Assembly (NCBI RefSeq): GCF_029868385.1
Contig: NZ_JARWNX010000038.1
Span: forward strand, 124,001-188,000
DNA: 64,000 nucleotides
Direction: 5' to 3'
From: Nocardia cyriacigeorgica
Lineage (GTDB): Bacteria > Actinomycetota > Actinomycetes > Mycobacteriales > Mycobacteriaceae
A model generated the notes under the pieces. It was not told the DNA's origin and did no database searches. It saw only the letters and a list, made by a program, of their open reading frames with translations. Numbering within the stretch: the first letter of the stretch is position 1; every line of letters begins with the position of its first letter. Of this stretch, positions 46,843 to 55,952 are shown piece by piece. The translations under genes and the position numbers were made by a program.

Positions 46843-49800
46843 TCAGGCTCGCGCCGCGGCCAGATCGGCCGACGGATCGGGAATTCCGGCGACCTCCAAC
46901 AGGATTCGCGCCACCTGGGTCAGCTGGCCCGGCACCTGCTCACGTTCGACGAGCCGGGCCGCGAAGCCACGTACCGTCTTCGCGCCGAACACATCGGTGA
47001 CGCCGACACCGTCGACGGCCAACAGACCGCGCACATTCGCCACGAAGGTGGTGGCGAGGATCGAATTGGCGCCCGCGTCGAAGAAATCGGTGGTGACGCC
47101 GATCCGCTCGATATCGAGTACCTGCGCGGCGATATAGGCGACCGCCGCCTCCAGCGCGGTCTCCGGCGCCACGTACTCGGCCTCGGCCCGACCCTCGGTC
47201 TCACGTTCGAGCACCGCGCGAATGGCCGCGCGGTCGATCTTGCCGTTGCTGGTGAGCGGCACCTGCTCCAGGAAGTGCAGGACGTCGGGAACCATGTACT
47301 CCGGCAGCAGCTCGGCCAGGGCGGCGGCCACCGCGACGGTGTCGACCACCTGTCCGGACTCCGCGCCGACCACGGCCAGGCTCAGCCGTCCGGCGACGAC
47401 CGCCGCCACCGCCTCGCCGACCTCGGGCAGGGTCTTGGCCGCGGCCTCCACCTCACCCAGTTCGACGCGGTAGCCACGGATCTTCACCTGATGGTCGGCG
47501 CGACCGAGGAAGTCGATGGTGCCGCCGGGCAGATACCGCGCCAGATCGCCGGTGCGGTACCAGCGGATACCGTTCGCGGTGACGAACCGGTCGGCGGTGC
47601 GCTCGGGGTCGCCACGGTAGCCGTCGGCCACGCTGACGCCGCCGATCCACAGTTCACCGGTGACCCAGTCGGGGGCATCCTCGCCGCGCTCGTTCACCAC
47701 GCGGCAGTGCACACCCGAGAGCGGGCGGCCGTACGGCACGGCGGTCCATTCGGCGGGGAATTCGTCGGTGACCTCGTACACGGTGGAATGGATCGCGGTC
47801 TCGGTGGTGCCGCCGAGACCGGCGAAACGCAGTCCGGGGACCTGCGCCCGAATCCGGGCGGCCACACCGGCATCCACGCGGTCGCCGCCGGTGATCACCA
47901 CGCGCAGGCTGCGCAGCTGTTCGGCGGTGGCCGAATCGAGCAGCATGCCGATCAGGCCGGGTGCGCAGTTGAGCACCGAAACCCGGTGCGCCGCGACGAG
48001 TTCGGCCCAGGCGGCGGCATCGCGCACCTTGTCGGCGTCGATGCAGACGATCGCGCCGCCGAGTGCGAGCGGGCTGAACATATCGAACACCGACAGGTCG
48101 AACTCCAGCGCCGAGAGGCCGATGGTGCGGTCGTCGGCGTTCAGCCCGAATTCCTCGGCGATCGCGTCGATGGTGTTGGCGGCCGCACGGTGGCTGACCT
48201 CGACACCCTTCGGTTCACCGGTGGACCCGGAGGTGAACAGCACATAAGCGAGGGCATCGGGATCGGGCACGACGGCCTGTTCGGCGCGCGGGCCGGTGAT
48301 GGATTCGTCGAAGACGATCCGCTCGATGCCTTCGGGCACCTCGACCGTCGCACCGGTGATCACGGCGCGCACCAGACCGCGCGCGAGGATCCGATCACGA
48401 CGCGCCAGCGGCTGATCGGCGCCGACCGGCAGATACACCGCGCCCGCGGCGAGCACGCCGAGTACGGAGATCACCTGCTGATGGCCCTTCGGCACGATCA
48501 CCGCGACGGTGTCGCCGGGAGTCACGCCCGCGGTGGTCAACGCCTTCGCCAGCGCGAGCGCCTGCTCGGCGACCGTGCCGTAGCTCAGTTCCTCGCCCTG
48601 CGCGGTCACGATGGCGATGCGCTCGGGGCGCTGGGCCGCCTGCTCGAAGAACTCGGCGTGCAGGCTGCGTGGCGCGATCGACGCCGAGGTGGTCTCAGCG
48701 GCTGCGCGGGCGGCGAGCTGCGCGGCGGGCAGCGCGATGGACAGCGGGGCGTTCCAGTCGGCGCCGGGGGCGAGCAGACTGTCGAGCAAGGCGCGGAACT
48801 CGGCGAACATCGACTCCATGACGCCCTCGGGCAGGGCGTCGCGGCGGGTGTCCCAGTTCACCAGCAGTCCGCCGTCGACCTCGGCCACCTGGGCGTCCAG
48901 ATCGACCTGCGGGCCCTGCGACAGGATCCACACCGGGCTGCCGAACAGGCGGGTCACACGCTCGGAGAACAGCTCACCGAGGCCGAGGCCGGAGGTGAAC
49001 ACCACCGACGGGGTGACCGCCGAACCGCGCAGTTTGCCCAGATCGCGCAGTACGTCGAGGCCTTCGTAGGTCGCGTTCGCGGCACAGCTGTGCAGTTCGT
49101 GCTGCAAACGACGGGCGCGTTCCACCAGCGATTCGCTCGCGCGGGCATCGACATCGACCAGCACCGAGTTGGTGAAATCGCCGACCACCTGGTCGATCTC
49201 GTCGTGCACCGGTTCACGGTTGAACAGCGGCAGATTCAGCAGGAACCGCTGGCGCGCCGACCAGCGCGCGATCACCTCGGAGAACACCGAAGCCAGCGTC
49301 ACCGCGGGGGTGAGGCCGTGGCCGTGGGCGAGGGCGTACAGCCGGGTCTTGCCCTCCGGCTCGAGCCGGTGGTGGAAGCGCACACTGCGTGACGGGTCGG
49401 TGCGCCTGGCCTCCGGGATCGTCGGCAGTTCGGCGGTTTCCGGCAGGCTCGGCAGCTTCTCGGTCCACCACCGGCGAGCGGCCTCGTGCTCATCGGCCGG
49501 AATGCGGTCGCCGCGCTCGGCCAGGTACTGCCGGAAGCTGTAGCCGACCGGCGGCAGGGCGCCATCGGATTCGTAGGCGGCGGCGAGATCGTCGAGGATG
49601 CGCCGGTAGCTCATGGCATCGGCGGCGAGCATATCGACGTCCAGGTGCAGGCGGTGCTTGTCGCCGGGCAGCAGGGTGAGCACGAACTCGACCACCCGGC
49701 CCGAGGCCACGTCGAGCAGTTGGTGGCTCATCCGGTCGCGCATACGCTCGAGTTCGGCGTCGGCATCGGCGGCCTCGCGCAGATCCACCACGCGGTACAC

Positions 49801-50331
49801 CGACTGCGGCGGCTGCGCCAGGATGCGCTGCCCACCGGCTTCACCGAAGGCCGACCGCAGCTGGTCGTGCCGCGAGACGACCTGCGCGACAGCGCGTGCC
49901 AAGCGGTCGGAATCGGCGCCCGCACCATCGAACTCGACGTACAGATGCGCCGCGACACCGCCGAGGGCCTGCCCGGACTGACGTCCGACCCAATAGGCGT
50001 GCTGCATGGTGGCCAAGGCGAATTCGTCGGTCTCGGCGGGCTCGGCCGCCGGTGTGACTTCGGCCGGAGCCGGTGCGGTGTCGGCCGGGGTGGCGGGCTC
50101 CGCGGCGGGTGCACCGCCGGACAGCAACCCGGCCCATGCCTCGATCGTCGGTTCCAGCGCCAGTTGCGAACTCTGCACCCGGTAGCCCTGGCGACGCCAC
50201 GTGCCGGACAGTTTCATCAGCAGCATGGAGTGCAGGCCCAGGCGGACCAGATCGTCACTGTCGCCAATGGACTCACCGGGAACACCCAGCAAGGCCGCGA
50301 CATCAGCGCGTAGCTGGTCTTTCGAAATCAC
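46843..50331 (-). CDS. NRPS: aryl/peptidyl carrier - heterocyclisation - adenylation - carrier
   Basis: 1162 aa. Domain order: N-terminal carrier (GLHSM, S35; its PTIEAWAGLL end resembles aryl carrier proteins); Cy domain about 105-535 with DMLAADAMS (D233, D238, S241), the DxxxxD motif of heterocyclisation domains; A domain about 550-1050 with LFTSGSTGEPKG, FDLSVFDMFS, YRTGDLARY and KIRGYRVELGE; terminal carrier with DAGANSI. The Cy-A pair should add Ser, Thr or Cys and close an oxazoline or thiazoline, as MbtB does. FDLSVFDMF fits Cys/Ser/Thr-type pockets but cannot be decided by eye. No thioesterase. It is the first gene after the IdeR-like box. Confidence 0.92.
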   Translation of the reverse strand: MISKDQLRADVAALLGVPGESIGDSDDLVRLGLHSMLLMKLSGTWRRQGYRVQSSQLALEPTIEAWAGLLSGGAPAAEPATPADTAPAPAEVTPAAEPAETDEFALATMQHAYWVGRQSGQALGGVAAHLYVEFDGAGADSDRLARAVAQVVSRHDQLRSAFGEAGGQRILAQPPQSVYRVVDLREAADADAELERMRDRMSHQLLDVASGRVVEFVLTLLPGDKHRLHLDVDMLAADAMSYRRILDDLAAAYESDGALPPVGYSFRQYLAERGDRIPADEHEAARRWWTEKLPSLPETAELPTIPEARRTDPSRSVRFHHRLEPEGKTRLYALAHGHGLTPAVTLASVFSEVIARWSARQRFLLNLPLFNREPVHDEIDQVVGDFTNSVLVDVDARASESLVERARRLQHELHSCAANATYEGLDVLRDLGKLRGSAVTPSVVFTSGLGLGELFSERVTRLFGSPVWILSQGPQVDLDAQVAEVDGGLLVNWDTRRDALPEGVMESMFAEFRALLDSLLAPGADWNAPLSIALPAAQLAARAAAETTSASIAPRSLHAEFFEQAAQRPERIAIVTAQGEELSYGTVAEQALALAKALTTAGVTPGDTVAVIVPKGHQQVISVLGVLAAGAVYLPVGADQPLARRDRILARGLVRAVITGATVEVPEGIERIVFDESITGPRAEQAVVPDPDALAYVLFTSGSTGEPKGVEVSHRAAANTIDAIAEEFGLNADDRTIGLSALEFDLSVFDMFSPLALGGAIVCIDADKVRDAAAWAELVAAHRVSVLNCAPGLIGMLLDSATAEQLRSLRVVITGGDRVDAGVAARIRAQVPGLRFAGLGGTTETAIHSTVYEVTDEFPAEWTAVPYGRPLSGVHCRVVNERGEDAPDWVTGELWIGGVSVADGYRGDPERTADRFVTANGIRWYRTGDLARYLPGGTIDFLGRADHQVKIRGYRVELGEVEAAAKTLPEVGEAVAAVVAGRLSLAVVGAESGQVVDTVAVAAALAELLPEYMVPDVLHFLEQVPLTSNGKIDRAAIRAVLERETEGRAEAEYVAPETALEAAVAYIAAQVLDIERIGVTTDFFDAGANSILATTFVANVRGLLAVDGVGVTDVFGAKTVRGFAARLVEREQVPGQLTQVARILLEVAGIPDPSADLAAARA

Positions 50332-50358
50332 GTGACTCCTCAGATCAAAACCTATTAG

Positions 50359-50382
50359 TTAGGCTAGGCTTGCCTAGCCTAA
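50359..50382 (-). promoter_or_regulatory. IdeR/DtxR-type iron box upstream of the NRPS
   Basis: TTAGGCTAGGC (50359-50369), TT, GCCTAGCCTAA (50372-50382): perfect 11-bp arms 27 bases before the NRPS start. It resembles the IdeR consensus TWAGGTTAGSCTWACCTWA. Overlapping TTAG at 50356-50359 could make a double site. Repression by iron-loaded IdeR is inferred. Confidence 0.8.
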
Positions 50383-50411
50383 CACGATGAAATCTCGCGC
50401 CCTGCGCGACC

Positions 50412-50435
50412 CGGGCCTGCCCATATGGGCGCCCG
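50412..50435 (-). terminator. Possible hairpin after the upstream operon
   Basis: CGGGC...GCCCG arms (50412-50416, 50431-50435) enclose the 12-bp palindrome GCCCATATGGGC (50419-50430), directly after the stop at 50439. It could end the first siderophore operon before the IdeR-controlled one. Confidence 0.35.
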
Positions 50436-50438
50436 CTC

Positions 50439-51902
50439 CTATGCGTCCGCCGCGGCACGCAGCGCACCGAACAGGTCCGATAGCGGCGAATCCAGCGCCT
50501 CCGGTACGCGCGCGACGAGTTCGGCGACCACCTTCGCGGCGCGCTCCGCATATGGCTGATCGAGAATGTCGGTGCGGTACTCGACCTCGAGACGCACCCG
50601 CTCGTCCTCGCCGATCTCGAAGGCCAGCGCCAGCGGATAGTGCACGACGCCCTTGAAAACGGTCTCGCAGGTGACGTGCGCGCCACCCGGAATCGGAACA
50701 CCGCGCAGCGGCGTGTTCTTCACCAGCGCCATCACCTCGGCCACCGGGAAGCGCCTGCCGTCGCCGCGCAGCGCGGTGAGGATCGGGCCGTAGTCGACGG
50801 AGGAGAATTCCATCGACCCGTACACCGTCGAGACCGCCGCGCGCAGTGCGTCTTTCGTGCTCGCGGCCGGATCGAAGGTGAACCGCATCGGCACCACGTT
50901 GCCGCAGTAGCCGACCTTGTCGGCCGCCTCGCCCGGCTGCCGGTTGTCGGCGGGCACCAGCAGCACATAGTCGTCGGCGCCGGTCAGCGCGGCGATGCTC
51001 AGGGCGGACACCACGATGAACACGGCATTGGGCGTCGCACCGACCTCGCGGGCGACGCCGGCGAGCGCGGTCACATCGGACTCGTCGATGGGGCGGGTGA
51101 GGTAGGCGCCTGGCCCCTCCCCCATCACCGACAACCAGCTCTGTTCCGGCGTGGTCTGCGGCAACTCACCGGAGAGCGGATAGCGAATCCCCTCGGCCGC
51201 CCAGGTCTGCACCGCGTGCCGGACCGCCCGGTCCAGTGCGGCGACCGGACGCGCGGGAGCCTGGGGCGTGGATGGCGCCGTCGCGGCCGAATCCGCCCGC
51301 GCCACCAGCTCGCTGAGGATCGGGGGCAGTGCGGTCTCATCGCCGGCCAGGTGATGCAGTACCAGCACCATGTCGACGCCGCCACTGGCGCGCGCGTAGG
51401 CGCGCGCGCGAATCGGCGGGTCCTGCCGCAGCCGGAACGACGCGGTCGACAGCGCGGTGGCGGCGGCGCGCACGATCTGCTCAGGCGAGCGTCCCTCGGT
51501 GGATTCCTCGGATGCGGGCATCGAGCCCCATTCCCAGACCTGACCGGGAACGATCCAGCGGCCGTCCCACTGCTTGGACTCGCGCCGTGCCACGCCGTCG
51601 TCGCCGACGGTGATGACCGAACTGAGCACCTCGGAGGCGTCGACCAGCCGTTGATAGGAGGCGACGACCTCCTCCAGGGTGTAGGAGGCGTCGAATTCCA
51701 GCAGGACCCCGTAGTTGTGCGAAATGGAATCCGGGTCCAGCTCGTAGATCTTCCACATCCGCCGCTCGGCGATGCCGAGGCCGCCGTCCGACGGCTCCGA
51801 CCGCGCGGGCTCGGCGGCGGTCGCGCTCTGATCGCCCGCGATGCCCGCGTCGGCGAGTCGCCGTCGCATGAGTTCCATTTGCGCGTCGGTCAGTACGTTC
51901 AT
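50439..51902 (-). CDS. Condensation-type NRPS-associated protein (HHLAGDE)
   Basis: 487 aa from MNVLTDAQMELMRRRLADAG with AGGAGAAG upstream. Fold pattern of a stand-alone condensation domain: ERRMWKIYELDP, a catalytic motif HHLAGDE (H183, H184, D188, E189) in place of HHxxxDG, then VLLVPADNR and GNVVPMRF. The Gly-to-Glu change is unusual, so catalysis is possible but not sure. Its N-terminus (ADAGIA) resembles that of the other stand-alone condensation gene, so they may be related. Confidence 0.8.
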   Translation of the reverse strand: MNVLTDAQMELMRRRLADAGIAGDQSATAAEPARSEPSDGGLGIAERRMWKIYELDPDSISHNYGVLLEFDASYTLEEVVASYQRLVDASEVLSSVITVGDDGVARRESKQWDGRWIVPGQVWEWGSMPASEESTEGRSPEQIVRAAATALSTASFRLRQDPPIRARAYARASGGVDMVLVLHHLAGDETALPPILSELVARADSAATAPSTPQAPARPVAALDRAVRHAVQTWAAEGIRYPLSGELPQTTPEQSWLSVMGEGPGAYLTRPIDESDVTALAGVAREVGATPNAVFIVVSALSIAALTGADDYVLLVPADNRQPGEAADKVGYCGNVVPMRFTFDPAASTKDALRAAVSTVYGSMEFSSVDYGPILTALRGDGRRFPVAEVMALVKNTPLRGVPIPGGAHVTCETVFKGVVHYPLALAFEIGEDERVRLEVEYRTDILDQPYAERAAKVVAELVARVPEALDSPLSDLFGALRAAADA

Positions 51903-51989
51903 GCTTCTCCTAGCCGTGGAGGGCGGGGCCGGTCGCACCGGTCGCCGGCACCGGGAACCACCCGGCCGACATGAGCCCGCAGGGCGGAA

Positions 51990-52472
51990 TCAGTAATCGA
52001 ACTGCGGATCGCCCGCGCAGTCGACGTTCTGGCAGAACGCCTTCCAGTCGAACTTCCACAGCCCGCCATCGCGCACCAGGTAGTAGGTCGCCGAGGTGGC
52101 CGGGAATCCGGCGATGAGGCCCTCACCACGGACGGTGAGCCGGTCGCCGTCGATCTGCACCGGACCGACCGCACGGCCCTGGATGGTGAAGAAGTCGTAG
52201 GCCTGGCTGAACGACATGGCCTGCTCGACGACCGGGCGCACCTTGTCGCCGCCGTAGCTGACCTCGACCTTCTGATCGATGGAGACGTTGGGGTTGTAGA
52301 ACGCCGCGTACAGCCGCTCCAGCTGCTCCAGCGAGGGGACCTCGTCGCGAATGTAGAGGTCGGCGGCGGAGGCGTCGCGGATCGAGATATCGGCGGCAGC
52401 TGGATGGGCCAGGCCGAGACCGAGCAGAGCAGCCAGCACCGAGACGACAGCGACCTTGATGAGTTTTGTCAT
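51990..52472 (-). CDS. Secreted Mtb12-like protein
   Basis: 160 aa. Signal peptide MTKLIKVAVVSVLAALLGLGLAHPAAA, then a mature domain with P-S-L-E-Q-L-E-R-L...NPNVSIDQK and YYLVRDGGLWKFDW, resembling the low-molecular-weight antigen MTB12 fold. Two Cys near the C-terminus (CQNVDC). It lies within the siderophore operon, 52 bases after the ACP, so it may help siderophore handling in the envelope (speculative). Confidence 0.65.
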   Translation of the reverse strand: MTKLIKVAVVSVLAALLGLGLAHPAAADISIRDASAADLYIRDEVPSLEQLERLYAAFYNPNVSIDQKVEVSYGGDKVRPVVEQAMSFSQAYDFFTIQGRAVGPVQIDGDRLTVRGEGLIAGFPATSATYYLVRDGGLWKFDWKAFCQNVDCAGDPQFDY

Positions 52473-52524
52473 GGGAACCTTCAGTGAGCAGTGTGGAACA
52501 GAAACGTGGGATCGATGGCAGCGA

Positions 52525-52776
52525 CTACCGAGCGACAGCGTCGGCCTTCGAGCGGATGAGGTCTTCCAGATCGCCCACCGAGGCGGCCTCCGACATCTCC
52601 CGCTCGGTCAGCTGCACGCCGAGCCGCTCCTCGATGGCGACGACGCCGATGGCGAAGGCCACCGAGTCGATGCCGAGATCCTCGACCAGCAGCGACGACC
52701 GGCTGACGTCGGCGAGTGGCAGGTCGAGATCTTCTTCCAGAATGCTGTTCAGGGTGTCGCGGATGTGATCGGACAT
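52525..52776 (-). CDS. Acyl carrier protein, MbtL-like
   Basis: 83 aa from MSDHIRDTLNSILEED with GAGGAG upstream. The phosphopantetheine site is the Ser in DLGIDSVAF. In context it carries the fatty acyl chain activated by the FAAL and desaturated by the dehydrogenase in the neighbouring operon. Confidence 0.88.
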   Translation of the reverse strand: MSDHIRDTLNSILEEDLDLPLADVSRSSLLVEDLGIDSVAFAIGVVAIEERLGVQLTEREMSEAASVGDLEDLIRSKADAVAR

Positions 52777-52900
52777 CGGGTACTCCTCGGAGACGAAACG
52801 ATTACTTGTGCCGGGCATGGCCTCGGCGAGCGCACCGCTCGGGTGCGTGGTCAGCGGGTGCGGGCGCGTGGTCCGGTGGACGCGGGCGCCGGTGGGTGTC

Positions 52901-54214
52901 CTATTCGAACACCTCCTCGTCGGTCACGCCGAAGCTGGTGAACGCGGTATCGCGTTGCAGGCGATACACCTCGCGACCGAGCACGGAGTTGAGGATCTTC
53001 GCGTTGCGGACCGCGCCGATATCCAGGTTCGGCGCGGAGACACCGACGGCATGCGCCTCGGCATTGGCCACGAAGATCCGGCCGGACAGCGCCTCATCGG
53101 CGGCGACCGCGTGATTCGACTCGATGACGAGACGGTCGCGCGAATCGCGGCGCAACCGGTCGGCGACCGGGGCGAGGAAATCGGTCTTGCGCTCCCGGTA
53201 CCCGGTGGCCGCGATGACGAGATCGGCGGTGTGCGCCAGCGCTGATCCGGTGTCCAGATGCCGTCCGCGGATACGCAACCGGCCGCCGTCGAGCGTATCG
53301 AGGCCCTCGACCGCGACACCGTTGCGCAGCTGCACCGGCGGCAACTTCTCCAGCAGCCTGCGCCGGTAGAGCAGATCGTGCAGCCGGGCAAGGGTCTCGC
53401 TGGAGATGCCCTTGTGGAACTGCCAGTGACCGGCGCGCACCTGGTCGCGGGTCTCCTCCGGCAGGCTGTGGAAATAATCCATATAGGCCGGGGTGGTCAT
53501 TTCCAGCGACAGCTTGGTGAAGTCGAGCGGCGCGAACCACGGGGTGCGGGTCCACCACTGCACCGAAGGACCGCCGCGCAGGTTCGCCTCGAGCAGATCG
53601 ATCACGATCTCGGCGCCGGACTGGCCGGAGCCGATCACGGTGACCGAATCGGCCTTGTGCGCGGCATCCTGATGGAACAGGTACTGCGAGCTGTGCACCA
53701 GCGCGGACGAGGTGGTCGAGAGTTCGCGCGGGATGGCCGGTTCGGTGCCGACCCCGACCACGACGTGACCGGCGTGGATCACCGAGGCCTTGCCGTGACT
53801 GGTCACCGACACATCGAAATGCTGTGCCTGCTCGTCCCAGCGAACCGCTTCGACGGTCGTGGAGAACCGCAGCGACGAGAGCTTGCCGACCGCCCACAGC
53901 AGGTACGCCTCGTACTCGCGCCGGGTCGGGAAGAAATCCTCACGCACCAGGAACGGGTACAGCCGGTCGACATCGGCCAGATAGGCCAGAAACGACATCG
54001 GATGCGTCGGATCGACCAGGGTCACCAGATCGGACAGGAAGCTGACCTGAAGTTTGGCCTCCTCGAACATGAGGCCGGGATGCCAGCGGAACTCCTCGAC
54101 GGAGTCGACCACCAGCACCTCGACGTCATCGACGGTCGAGGCCAGCGCCGCGAGGCCGATATTGAACGGACCGCAGCCGATCGCCAGGATGTCGACCTTC
54201 TGGATGTCACTCAT
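52901..54214 (-). CDS. Siderophore N-hydroxylase (lysine/ornithine/diamine N-monooxygenase)
   Basis: 437 aa from MSDIQKVDILAIG. FAD site GCGPFN (13-18), NADPH site GSGQSGAE, and conserved LMFEEAKLQVSFLSDLVTL..P.HPMSFL. This is the SidA/IucD/DesB family, which makes N-hydroxyamines for hydroxamate siderophores. ATG overlaps the decarboxylase stop by 8 bases, so decarboxylation then N-hydroxylation of the same diamine (cadaverine?) is the likely order. Confidence 0.92.
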   Translation of the reverse strand: MSDIQKVDILAIGCGPFNIGLAALASTVDDVEVLVVDSVEEFRWHPGLMFEEAKLQVSFLSDLVTLVDPTHPMSFLAYLADVDRLYPFLVREDFFPTRREYEAYLLWAVGKLSSLRFSTTVEAVRWDEQAQHFDVSVTSHGKASVIHAGHVVVGVGTEPAIPRELSTTSSALVHSSQYLFHQDAAHKADSVTVIGSGQSGAEIVIDLLEANLRGGPSVQWWTRTPWFAPLDFTKLSLEMTTPAYMDYFHSLPEETRDQVRAGHWQFHKGISSETLARLHDLLYRRRLLEKLPPVQLRNGVAVEGLDTLDGGRLRIRGRHLDTGSALAHTADLVIAATGYRERKTDFLAPVADRLRRDSRDRLVIESNHAVAADEALSGRIFVANAEAHAVGVSAPNLDIGAVRNAKILNSVLGREVYRLQRDTAFTSFGVTDEEVFE

Positions 54215-55763
54215 GAACATTCACCATCTCATCGCGTTCACTGCGCAGACCTTCCGACTCCACTTCCAGGCCCATGCGCAGCAGTTCGTCGAACAGCGAA
54301 TCGATGTCCTGCTCGGTCGATTCGGGGTTGAGCAGTGTGAGTTTCAGGCAGGTGCGCGGTTCTCCCTCGCCATGCACTCGTACCTGGGTGCGCCCGATCA
54401 GCGCCTTGCCCGAGCTGATCAGGCGGCGCCGCAGTTCACCGTTCACCTGGTCCAGATCCAGATCCTCGCAGCGGTAGCGGAACACCACGGTGGTGAGGGT
54501 CACCGGCGCCACCAGCTCGAGCTGGAGTTCGGTGCCGATCCGGCGCTCGGCGAAGCGGGCCAGCTCATGGCAGGTATCGAGCATATCGCCGAGGCCCTCG
54601 CGGCCGTAGGCGAGGAAGGTCGCGGCCACCTTGAGCACATCAGGGCGACGGGTGGTCTGGAGGGTCTGGCCGAGCAGACCGCCGAAACCGGCTTCCACAT
54701 CGTCATCGGGGTTGAGGTAGGCGACCGAACGATTCAGCGAGGCGAAACGCTCCTGATCGGCCAGCAGCAGCACGCTGGCGGCGGCCGGTTGCCAACCGAC
54801 CTTGTGCAGATCCAGCGTCACCGAGTCGGCGCGTTCGATGCCGGTCAGCAGATCGGACAGCTGGTCGGAGAACAGCGAACCGAAGCCGTAAGCCGCGTCG
54901 ACGTGGAACCACACCTTGTGCCGGGTGGTGATCTCGGCGATCTCGGGCAGCGGGTCGATCGAACCGAAGTCGGTGGTGCCCGCGGTGGCGACGACCGCGA
55001 CCGGGGTGTGGCTCTCGGCGAGTTCGGTCAGCAGCTGATCGAGGGCTTCCGGGATCATCCGGTGCTCGGAGTCGACCGGCACCGGAATCGTCGCCGCCTC
55101 ACCGAGCCCCAGTGTGGCGCAGGCGCGGTGGATCGAAAAATGCGCCACCCGCGAGCACAGCACCACCGGACGCGGTAGCGCGCTCACGCCGTTCTGCCGG
55201 ATATCGATGCCGAGCTGCGCCGCGCTGTAGTCGCGGGCGATGAGCAGTGCCAACAGGTTCGAGTAGGACCCGCCGGGACCGAAGACGCCACCGGCGGTCT
55301 CGGGCAGACCGGCCAACCGGGCCAGCGCGCTCACGGTCCACTTCTCGATGGCGAGGGTGGCCGGGCCGGAGTCGTAGGTGTCCAGTGAGGCATTGGTGGC
55401 GCTGGCCAGCGCGTCGGCGACCACAGCGACGGTCAGCGGCGGCGGCTGGAGATGCGCCGCGCACAATTTGTGGGTCAGGTCGAGGCCGTGGGCGGCGATC
55501 AGATCGGCCAGCTGCGCCAAGGCGGCCGCTTCGCCCACTCCGGTAGCCGGGATGCGCTCGGGGCCGAGCGCTCGGGCGACGATATCGAGCACTTCGGCGG
55601 GTTCACCGGAGGGCAGCGGCGACCGGTGGTGGCGGCTGTCCTCGACCGCCGCGGCCAGCTGCGCGAGTCCGCCACCCGCGGCGGTCCAACCGTCGCCCGG
55701 ATCGGCGAACTTGGATGACCTTCCCCAAGGGGAAGTGGATTCATGTGACACGGAAAGCCCCAC
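54207..55763 (-). CDS. PLP-dependent amino acid decarboxylase (group II)
   Basis: 518 aa. HVDAAYG with Asp289 and TLDLHKVGWQP with the PLP lysine K321; FGPGGSYSNL near residue 162. In siderophore clusters such genes make cadaverine from lysine (DesA) or diaminopropane or putrescine. Lysine is the best guess because an N-hydroxylase follows, but the substrate is not visible in the sequence. The start is uncertain: GTG 55763 has a weak ribosome site. Confidence 0.85.
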   Translation of the reverse strand: MGLSVSHESTSPWGRSSKFADPGDGWTAAGGGLAQLAAAVEDSRHHRSPLPSGEPAEVLDIVARALGPERIPATGVGEAAALAQLADLIAAHGLDLTHKLCAAHLQPPPLTVAVVADALASATNASLDTYDSGPATLAIEKWTVSALARLAGLPETAGGVFGPGGSYSNLLALLIARDYSAAQLGIDIRQNGVSALPRPVVLCSRVAHFSIHRACATLGLGEAATIPVPVDSEHRMIPEALDQLLTELAESHTPVAVVATAGTTDFGSIDPLPEIAEITTRHKVWFHVDAAYGFGSLFSDQLSDLLTGIERADSVTLDLHKVGWQPAAASVLLLADQERFASLNRSVAYLNPDDDVEAGFGGLLGQTLQTTRRPDVLKVAATFLAYGREGLGDMLDTCHELARFAERRIGTELQLELVAPVTLTTVVFRYRCEDLDLDQVNGELRRRLISSGKALIGRTQVRVHGEGEPRTCLKLTLLNPESTEQDIDSLFDELLRMGLEVESEGLRSERDEMVNVHE

Positions 55764-55816
55764 TACGTTGAATGACTTCGAGAACGAACTTGTTGTCGGC
55801 CGAGATGGTCTGCGCG

Positions 55817-55832
55817 CGCGAGCATGCTCGCG
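55817..55832. repeat. 16-bp perfect palindrome before the decarboxylase
   Basis: CGCGAGCATGCTCGCG in the 96-base gap between the 30-codon reading frame and the decarboxylase start. A protein-binding site is possible; no matching copy was noticed elsewhere in the window. Confidence 0.35.
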
Positions 55833-55859
55833 GCGACCCGCACGATCACCTCGCCGTGG

Positions 55860-55952
55860 CTACCCCGGCCGTAGCGGCACCACCGCCGCCCGCGCACCCG
55901 AGCGCACCCGCTGACGCGCATGTTCCGGCCGGGCGTAGGTCGAGACGGTCAT
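55860..55952 (-). CDS. Possible 30-aa coupled small reading frame
   Basis: 30 residues beginning [15 protein letters not shown]. Its ATG overlaps the acylase stop (ATGA) and TAGGAGGAGC stands right before it, a better ribosome site than many real genes here. Arg-rich. It may be a real small protein, or a re-initiation device feeding the decarboxylase downstream. Confidence 0.4.
   Translation of the reverse strand: MTVSTYARPEHARQRVRSGARAAVVPLRPG

Noticed and set aside
47275..49392. Plus-strand frame of 705 codons over the NRPS
   Set aside because: Antisense shadow; the minus strand holds all conserved NRPS motifs.
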